This document shows, one piece after another, positions 57,066 through 64,000 of a stretch of 64,000 nucleotides of DNA. Source of the DNA: Theocolax elegans (lineage: Eukaryota > Arthropoda > Insecta > Hymenoptera > Cerocephalidae); contig CM047428.1 in NCBI GenBank assembly GCA_026168455.1, positions 19,682,759 through 19,746,758 on the forward strand. The letters are read 5' to 3'. The notes beneath the pieces are model-generated. The model was given only the letters and a program-made list of their open reading frames with translations, had not been told where the DNA came from and ran no database searches. Made by a program: the position numbers and the translations under genes. Every line of letters starts with the position of its first letter. Within the stretch, counting starts at the first letter, position 1.

Positions 57066-57732
57066 AAAAAAAATTTAAGTCACAAAATTTATACTGCACC
57101 GGCCGCCCGATTTGTGCTTATTCTAAGGACTAAATAGAACCTACATATAAAATTTTGAAAGGCTAGCATCATGCGGGTAGAAATGGCAGCATTTAACATC
57201 TAAAAAATTTAATTTTTTATGTTTAAATAATTAATAACTCGCTAAATAACAATTCTGCACCGGCCGCCCAATTTGTGCTTATTCTAAGGACTAAATAGAA
57301 CCTACATATAAAATTATGAAGGGCTAGCATCATGCGGGTAGAAATGGCAGCATTTAACATCTAAAAATGTGATTTTTTTTATGTTTAAATAATTAATAAC
57401 TCGCTAAATAACAATTCTGCACCGGCCGCCCGATTTGTGCTTGTTCTAACGACAATAGGGAAGCTGTATACCAAATTTCACGTAGCTAGTATCATGCGTC
57501 TTATAGATATGAATTTTTTATATTTTTATGCTATTGTTGCAATAATTAATTTATATAAATGTTGTTATTGTTTTTTTTAGTATTTTAAGATGAGTTGAGT
57601 TGTTTTTGAATAAATGCCATGGCATTGGATCATGATTATTATAAGTAAAATAGATATAAATGTTGTAGCACGGGATCCCGATGAGTATGCATTCGCCCCT
57701 GACTGGCCGCTAGGTCTGGCCGCCAGCTTCAG
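57066..57732. repeat. Right inverted end with three ~160 bp tandem units
   Basis: accggccgcccgatttgtgc at 57,098, 57,258 and 57,418 (period 160), each followed by ctaaggactaaatagaacct-like and catgcgggtagaaatggcag. The outer ~250 bases match the left end in inverted sense. Confidence 0.7.
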
Positions 57733-58817
57733 GTTTATTCGTAAGGGTTTGGACGGCGATGTCGGCGACCAGCCCGGGTGCCCCTGTAGGCTGAAAACTA
57801 GGGAAAAACATTAATATTTCATATAAGAAAAACATTAAAAAGTCAAATAAGAAATAAGAAAAACATTAAGAAGTCAAATAAAAAATATAATAAAATAATA
57901 GACTTAAAAAGTCACCTTCCCGAGGCTGATCAGCCTGTTCGACAGCATTATCACTACCAGCAGCCTCAAGACCAGCAGCAGCTGCTCGACGATTTCTAGG
58001 GCCAGCAGGCCCAGCAACTGCTCGAGGATATACAGGACCAGCAGGTTTAGCAGCTGCTCGACGATTTCCAGGGACAGCAGGTCCAGCAGCTGCTGGATGA
58101 TTTCCAGGACCAGCAGGCTCAGCAGCTATTCGACCATATCCTGGACCAGCAGGTCTAGCAGCAACCTGTGCCTGAGCAACGGGGGGATCAGCTTGAACAG
58201 CGGGCAGATAAGCTTGAGTAATAGGGCATCCCCTGAACAGCCTAGCGACCACCAACAACGACACCTTCACCTGCACCTTCTGCTATCGATTTGAAAATTT
58301 TTTAATCATTATATTTATATTTATTTTAACATTGCACAACCAGTTTTTCTGAACGGTTGCCTAGTTTTAAACAAAAGCAATATGCAAAGTCAAAATTTTT
58401 TGGTAGATTTTTGTAATGATAAAAGTTTAATGTCAACGTAGAAAATAAAAAAATGTCTAATATTACGTTTATTATTAATTAGAAAACTATGTAAAAAATA
58501 TTTAAAAAAATCGAAATTTAATTCGTTTTTGTTACGTTAACAATATAATAAATGTGAATAAATTATTTATTTATAAACATATAGATAATTGCGGTCAATA
58601 ATAACAAATAATACTGATATAAATTAAAAAAAAGATGCGCTACCACGTGCGCCGGTGTACGTGGAGACATTGATGTACAATTATGTACATGTATATACAA
58701 TTTATAAATTAATTATAATTTGATTAAAAAAAACTCACCTGAATCAAGTAGTCGCATTTCGTCGTCGATTTCAAAATCATTCATCTCGATATTACCAAAC
58801 TGAAATTGTTGCGACAT
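57710..58817 (-). other. Three-exon gene-like unit of element E (copy 2), PAG-repeat protein
   Basis: Exon 1 opens MSQQFQFGNIEMNDFEIDDE at 58,817 and ends CAG|GTGAGT at 58,739 (acidic 26-residue leader, splice phase 1). Exon 2 (about 58,282-57,916) encodes, in one frame, a Gly/Pro/Ala segment of about five 12-residue repeats (PAGPGNHPAAAG, PAVPGNRRAAAK and so on). Exon 3 starts after TTTTCAG| at 57,790 and stays open to TAG at 57,710 in one frame (ending PEAGGQT). The frame across exon 1-2 does not join cleanly with the visible acceptors, so an indel or another acceptor is needed. Function unknown; collagen-like low complexity only. Confidence 0.4.
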
Positions 58818-59957
58818 TGTTTGAATCTTCTCGTCGGTGTTTACGCGCGAAAAAGAAGAACACGATAGAGGTAGGAACAAGTAAAAGCATACCGTTTGCA
58901 GAATTGCATTTAAGTGCATTTCACATTTCACAATTCGCGACGTTCGCCCGTTCCGCGATCGCTTTTAATATTAGTTCTTTTATTAGTTTTTACATATCGT
59001 CGCCTCCGAATAAAAACATTCTAACTCAGAAATCGCTTGGAAAATACGTTAACTCAAAATTCGCTTGGAGAACACGTTAACTCAGAAATCGCTTGGAGAA
59101 CACGTTAACTCAGAATTCGCTTGGAGAACACGTCAACTCAAAAATCGCTTGGAAAACACGTTAACTCAGAATTCGCTTGGAGAACACGTTAACTCAGAAA
59201 TCGCTTCGAGAACATGTTAACTCAGAAATCGCTTGGAGAAGACTTTAACTCAAAAGTTGCTTGGAGAACACGTTAATTCAGAGGATGATTTTTGGCGCCT
59301 CGATTTAAGTTGGCACCACTGCCAAAAATTTTTAACAGTTCAAGAATAAATAAAAAAACTTTCATATATTTATACACGTATTTTTTTTAATTTATCTAAG
59401 CGTTCTTATTATACACTAATGCGTTCTCCTAAAAAAGGTGGAATATTCTTTAACTTTTACTATAAATCGTATAATAAATATTTGAAAGAATTGATATTGT
59501 GATGTGTTGGTACTTTATTTTTATGAAATTGCATTATTTCATAATTATATTGTTTTTAATATTATTTAAATATTAAAAAATTTGCTTTGTTAATTTTTGC
59601 GATTATCTAAAAAATATTTTGTATGGGAGAAAGTTCAACTTTATTCCCCCTTACGACGAAAAGTATAAGACGAAAAGTATTTATATAAAAAGTATACGAA
59701 AATTATACACACATACATGATAAATAAGATATATATATATATATATATAACAACAAATATCAAAGAACCGAAAAAATTCTTGCGCGCTTGGAGTTTCTAG
59801 TGCATATATATATATATAGATATGGATCGATAGGCGATTTGCGATGATGAGATGAGTGCATGTATAGAACAAAAACGTAAATATAATAACCAAAAATCGA
59901 AATCACAATCATGTAACTGTCTACGGTGTATTTGCTGGGAATAAACCGAAACATACT
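57747..59957 (-). mobile_element. Element E, copy 2
   Basis: Near-identical to 49,350-51,560, differing by small indels and by substitutions concentrated in the minisatellite. Its right edge joins unrelated sequence (gagaaacaaagaagagg at about 59,963); its left edge joins the right inverted end of the foldback-type element. Confidence 0.6.
59022..59280. repeat. 28 bp minisatellite of E copy 2
   Basis: Nine units in the order A B A B A B A A C, where C is aagttgc. Private variants (ggaaaatacgtt, ggagaagacttt) are absent from the copy at 50,629. Confidence 0.85.
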
Positions 59958-61033
59958 AAAAAGAGAAACAAAGAAGAGGAAAAAATTGATTACTTATTTT
60001 TGTAAGTATATATTTTATATTAGTATAGTTAGTAAATAGTAATTAATTACATATTATATATCATATTATATAGCACAAATACGTTATTCTAAAAATACGT
60101 TTACGTTTTTACGTTTTATTCTAAAAATTATTTACTTGCTTCAATGTGTTTTATAAATATTTTTTTCAGCTCAAAATTTGTAAGATTTTGAAAATAAAAT
60201 ATCGTGTTAAAAATGAATAGATGAATTATTAAACTATAAAATACATAATATTCACATTTGTTAGTAAATATTTAAGCTGAACTTTGAACAAAAAATTTTA
60301 TTTTAATACTTTGAGTGCAACACAGTTATATTGCTCCCTACTTCTAAAATTCTATTGAATATATACATGACGGAGAAATAAATTTTACGTCGCATTTATA
60401 TATTTTGATATCGCTTCGATAAAACGATATAAGACTCCATTTTTTCTCTTTATTATATTAAAATGTATTAAACAGCTGCTTTATACTATTAAATATTTTA
60501 AACTAATTAATTAAAAATAAACTTATAATTATAAAGCTCGCAATGTACTATATCGTAACAAGTGCGTGAAAAGTTACTACCGCGCTATTTTATCACACAA
60601 AGTTGTAGTTTTCTAATGCATAAGTATATTGCAAACAATATTTTTTCAAATGAGATGCATAAAAATCGAATTTAGGTATTCATATGCGTGAACAGAATCG
60701 AATTCAGAGCACTAAGCTACGACAAATCGTGTACTTAATTAATTTTGAAAAAAATGTCAATATTGATAATCTTTAATAATTATTTATGCAAAAATATAGT
60801 ACACAGGTGTATATACTCTCAAATAAAATATGTCGCCTCAGCATAAGCGAGGATAATAATATAATTCATTTGAGGGGATTATCGGATATTACTCCAGAAG
60901 TGTAAATAAAACTATTCACACTGTTCACTTTGATAATAGCTTACTTAATTATATGAATTTCTAAATTGATTCAATGCTGCTAAATTTTGTATTAATTAAC
61001 TTAAATAATGAATTTAATTTTAATTTAATTATA
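59958..61033. other. AT-rich DNA, no gene seen
   Basis: About 1.1 kb with no ORF above background, no repeat and no recognisable motif. Confidence 0.55.

Positions 61034-61065
<32 letters not shown>
61034..61065. repeat. (TA)n microsatellite
   Basis: Target of the foldback element that follows; TA repeats also occur on its far side (62,720-62,745). Confidence 0.85.
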
Positions 61066-61067
<2 letters not shown>

Positions 61068-62719
61068 GTGGTTCTCTGTGACATCGAAGATGAAAAAATA
61101 AATATTGCTATAACTGTGGGAATATGTTTTAGAGGTATCCAGTAGTTCTCCTGAATTTTTTCAGATTTTTTCTGGGCCATTATTTTAAGTTACAGAGAGT
61201 CAAAGTTGACATTTTAGCACTTTTTTGAATTATATGCCCATTTTCATGAATTTTTAGCTCCCAGGGGATGCATTTTTCACTAAAAACATAAGTATGACTT
61301 TTTTTGTAAAATTTTCCGAACTTTTCATTAAAAATACTTTTAAAGACATAAATGTATGCTGTCACACTCTTGTAAGCCATTTAAACCTTAAATAGTGAAA
61401 ATCAGCAATTTTGCTCCGGACTCTGGTAACCTAATACTGTCTAAAAGATGTCTTTTTATAGTCAGAAACTGCCTAAAAATTTCCAGAGTGGGTCTAAATC
61501 ATTAAGATCACTTATGGTCAAAATATCCGGGAAAAGTGCCCGAAATATTAATAGAAATGTATATTTGTTGCCTTATAACGATGAATCTAGTAGCATGATC
61601 ATTGCAAAAAAATTTAAGCTTTTACCTTGGAATGGTAGAAAAGTATCTCCACTTGTTTCAGTATCCATCTAATCCCCTATAAGCTGCTAAAAATACAAAT
61701 ATTATTATACAAATGTAAAAAATTAATTTTTAAACATTTATAATGCTGGATTTTTAGTTTTATATCCATTACAAGAATTATAATACTAATATGAAGGATT
61801 ACTATAAAAGTATCAACATTATTATTATTATTATTCAGCAATACATTGTTTAGATTTCACAAACTTGTCACTGTCACGTTATCATATTATTCATTATAAT
61901 TATATATCCGATTTATTTATATATCTTTTGTATTAAATACGTATATTCAGTTATTGTAATAATGATGTTTATATATTTATAGTAATCCTTCAGATTAGTA
62001 TTATAATTCTTGTAAGGGATGTCAAACTAAAAATTCAGCATTATAAATGTTTAAAAATTAATTTTTTACATTTGTATAATAATATTTGTATTTTTAGCAG
62101 CTTACAGGGGATTAGATGGATACTGAAACAAGTGAAGATACTTTTCTACCACTCCAAGGTAAGTGCACAAATTTTTTTGCAATGATCATGCTAATAGATT
62201 CATCGTTATAAGGCAACAAATATACATTTCTATTAATATTTCGGGCACTTTTCCCGGATATTTTGACCATAAGTGATCTTAATGATTTAGACCCACTCTG
62301 GAAATTTTTAGGCAGTTTCTGACTATAAAAAGACATCTTTTAGACAGTATTAGGTTATCAGAGTCCGGAGCAGAATTGCTGATTTTCACTATTTAAGGTT
62401 TAAATGGCTTACAATAGTGTGACAGCATACAATTATGTCTTTAAAAGTATTTTTAATGAAAAGTTCGGAAAATTTTACAAAAAAAGTCATACTTATGTTT
62501 TTAGTGAAAAATGCATCCCCTGGGAGCTAAAAATTCATGAAAATGGGTATATAATGCAAAAAAGTGCTAAAATGTCAACTTTGACTCTCTGTAACTTAAA
62601 ATAATGGCCCAGAAAAAATCTGAAAAAATTCAGGAGAACTACTGGATACCTCTAAAACATATTCCCACAGTTATAGCAATATTTATTTTTTTCATCTTCG
62701 ATGTCACAGAGAACCACCC
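61066..62719. mobile_element. Foldback/MITE-like element, ~745 bp inverted arms
   Basis: Begins gggtggttctctgtgacatc and ends with its complement. Arms 61,066-61,812 and 61,977-62,719 flank a ~160 base spacer with (att)n. Arms differ by about 2% substitutions. Both arms give a 74-codon frame (MSFYSQKLPKNF...) and a 66-codon frame (MAYKSVTAYIY...) as mirror images; no known domain, so probably not genes. The gggt start and TA-rich flanks resemble the element at 4,881-5,872, but the sequences are different. Confidence 0.75.
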
Positions 62720-62739
62720 ATATATATATATATGTGTAT

Positions 62740-63372
62740 ATATAAAGTATACTTTGCGTCGCAAGGGGGAATACAGTTGAACTTTCTCCCATACAAAATA
62801 TTTTTTAGATAATCGCAAAAACTAAACAAAGCAAATTTTTTAATATTTATATTAAAAACAATATAATTATGAAATAATGCAATTTCATAAAAATAAAGTA
62901 CCAACACATCACAATATCAATTCTTTCAAATATTTATTATACGATTATAGTAGAAATAAATTTATGTACTTTTACACATTTATGGAAAGCCCGTATACAT
63001 ATCGATTTCATAAAGTTATCGAAAACACTAATTTCTACGATTTTCTTAAATATTTAAAGAATTTTCCACCTTTTTTAGGAGAACGCATTAGTGTATAATA
63101 AGAACGCTTAGATAAATTAAAAAAAAATACGTGTATAAATATATGAAAGTTTTTTTATTTATTCTTGAACTGTTAAAAATTTTTGGCAGTGGTGCCAACT
63201 TAAATCGAGGCGCCAAAAATCATCCTCTGAATTAACGTGTTCTCCAAGCAACTTTTGAGTTAAAGTCTTCTCCAAGCGATTTTTGAGTTAGCGTGTTGTC
63301 CAAGCGAATTTTGAGTTAACGTATTTTCCAAGCGATTTCTGAGTTAGAATGTTTTTATTCGGAGGCGACGAT
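62740..63372 (+). mobile_element. Partial inverted copy of element E (copy 3)
   Basis: Reverse complement of about 59,000-59,690: 'cgtcgcaagggggaatac...gaactttctcccataca', then ccaacttaaatcgaggcgcc, a four-unit minisatellite (63,236-63,352; unit order reversed: C A B A) and tgtttttattcggaggcgac. A ~90 base stretch near 62,950-63,050 differs from E copy 2. It shares copy 2's private minisatellite variants. Ends at 63,372 where the first-exon region would follow. Confidence 0.7.
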
Positions 63373-64000
63373 ATTATCTTAGTTTGAACATCAAAGAATC
63401 ATTAAACAAAATACTGACAGTTTGTTAAAAAAACTATAAAAACTACTTTAAAATCATCACAAAAGGTACGAAAAAAGGTATAGGTATACGTTCCCACTAT
63501 ACCATTAATGCTTAATTGTTCCAGAACCGATCCGGTATTCCGTAAAATTTCCACACGAAAATTTTCAGACTATGTGAATGTACCTTTACGTACAATCTCT
63601 CTATATCCGTTTCGTTGCGGTGTTACCCATCGGCCATTACTCTTGTTTTTATTTGAATTTAAACGCAAAAATCATTTCTAACGTCATCTGGAGATATATT
63701 ATGTAATAACAATAACCTGTTAACGTTTTTTATATCTGGCTGAATTTTATATAGTGGGTTTAAAATCTCTGTATAGTAAGTGTCTCTTTTTTCTTTTTTA
63801 TTAATTTATTATGATTGTAAACGTATTAATTTAATTGATTAATGTACGTTTTTTTATTTACCTTTACAAAAAAAATTAAATAATTATTGAATTAAAACAT
63901 AAACAAGAGAATATCGATTCAAGTTCATAAGACTTGTTACTCGCAAAACATTGAGTTTTCTTCCTATTTCTTTTTTTGTTATCTTGTCCTTGGTTTGTTT
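63373..64000. other. Unassigned sequence at window edge
   Basis: No ORF, repeat or RNA gene that I can support. Confidence 0.5.

Larger units (their letters stand above)
47881..57732. mobile_element. Foldback-type element with ~160 bp tandem-repeat inverted ends, Ulp1 gene and structured island
   Basis: The left end 47,881-48,570 and right end 57,066-57,732 are inverted copies. Both open (reading inward) with ctgaagctggcggccaga and then the tagcggccagtcaggggcga block. A less conserved ~250 bases and three ~160 bp tandem units follow. An inner inverted pair (53,775-53,830 against 57,075-57,120, gcacaaatcgg...ggtgcagtataaattttgtg) brackets the protease gene and GC island. Long inverted ends built of tandem units are the hallmark of Foldback elements. 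No transposase is visible. A 5.2 kb stack of other elements (48,571-53,774) interrupts the left side. Confidence 0.55.

Overview
This window looks like a transposon-packed, AT-rich intergenic or heterochromatic stretch of an insect-like animal nuclear genome. The evidence is animal-type LINEs, a Penelope-like element, a Gypsy LTR element, a tRNA-derived SINE, GTAAGT-type splice sites, and pieces of two conserved eukaryotic genes (KRR1 and an ANKLE2-like ankyrin exon). CpG-rich, GA-rich promoter-like islands in an AT-rich background suggest a hymenopteran, but this is an impression. I see no clearly intact host gene.

Region 1 (1-27,500) is one ~7.3 kb segment traversed five times in strictly alternating orientation: + (1-192, partial), - (193-5,376), + (5,376-12,620), - (12,620-19,905), + (19,905-27,240). 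Each pass carries a 5'-truncated Jockey-superfamily LINE set in a (CT)n microsatellite, two tRNA-related SINEs and AT-rich DNA. The turn points lie in natural imperfect hairpins: a ~990 bp foldback element (4,881-5,872; 19,425-20,417) and a hairpin with a 46 bp spacer (12,554-12,686; 27,211-27,343). At base ~192 the turn has only 2 bp of microhomology. The passes differ mostly by 1-2 base indels. This is either a remarkable palindromic amplification or a foldback/template-switch artefact in unpolished long-read data.

Region 2 (27,500-40,345): a nearly full-length but frame-broken LINE (27,501-32,151); an internally deleted KRR1 pseudogene whose 3' end is inside a near-perfect 1.28 kb tandem duplication carrying hammerhead-like motifs; an open Penelope RT plus GIY-YIG fragment; and a third, 3'-truncated LINE of the same family.

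Region 3 (40,350-47,880): two paralogous three-exon transcription-unit-like cassettes (40,523-41,249 and 44,753-45,546, minus strand) next to CpG islands, interleaved with a tandem 1.5 kb repeat that carries an ANKLE2-like ankyrin exon.

Region 4 (47,881-57,732): a foldback-type element with long inverted ends made of ~160 bp tandem repeats. It encloses a frame-broken Ulp1/C48-family cysteine protease gene and a ~1.4 kb GC-rich, hairpin-dense non-coding island. That island contains two tandem ~118 bp units, each with three hairpins whose stems differ by compensatory substitutions. A nested stack (Gypsy LTR, then a LINE, then element E) interrupts its left part.

Region 5 (57,733-64,000): a second copy of element E (three-exon-like unit plus a 28 bp minisatellite), a 1.65 kb foldback element, and a partial inverted third copy of E. 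The strongest candidates for something new are the covarying hairpin array with the protease-bearing foldback element, and the recurrent three-exon cassette family. The palindromic chain should be checked as a possible assembly artefact before it is given a biological meaning.
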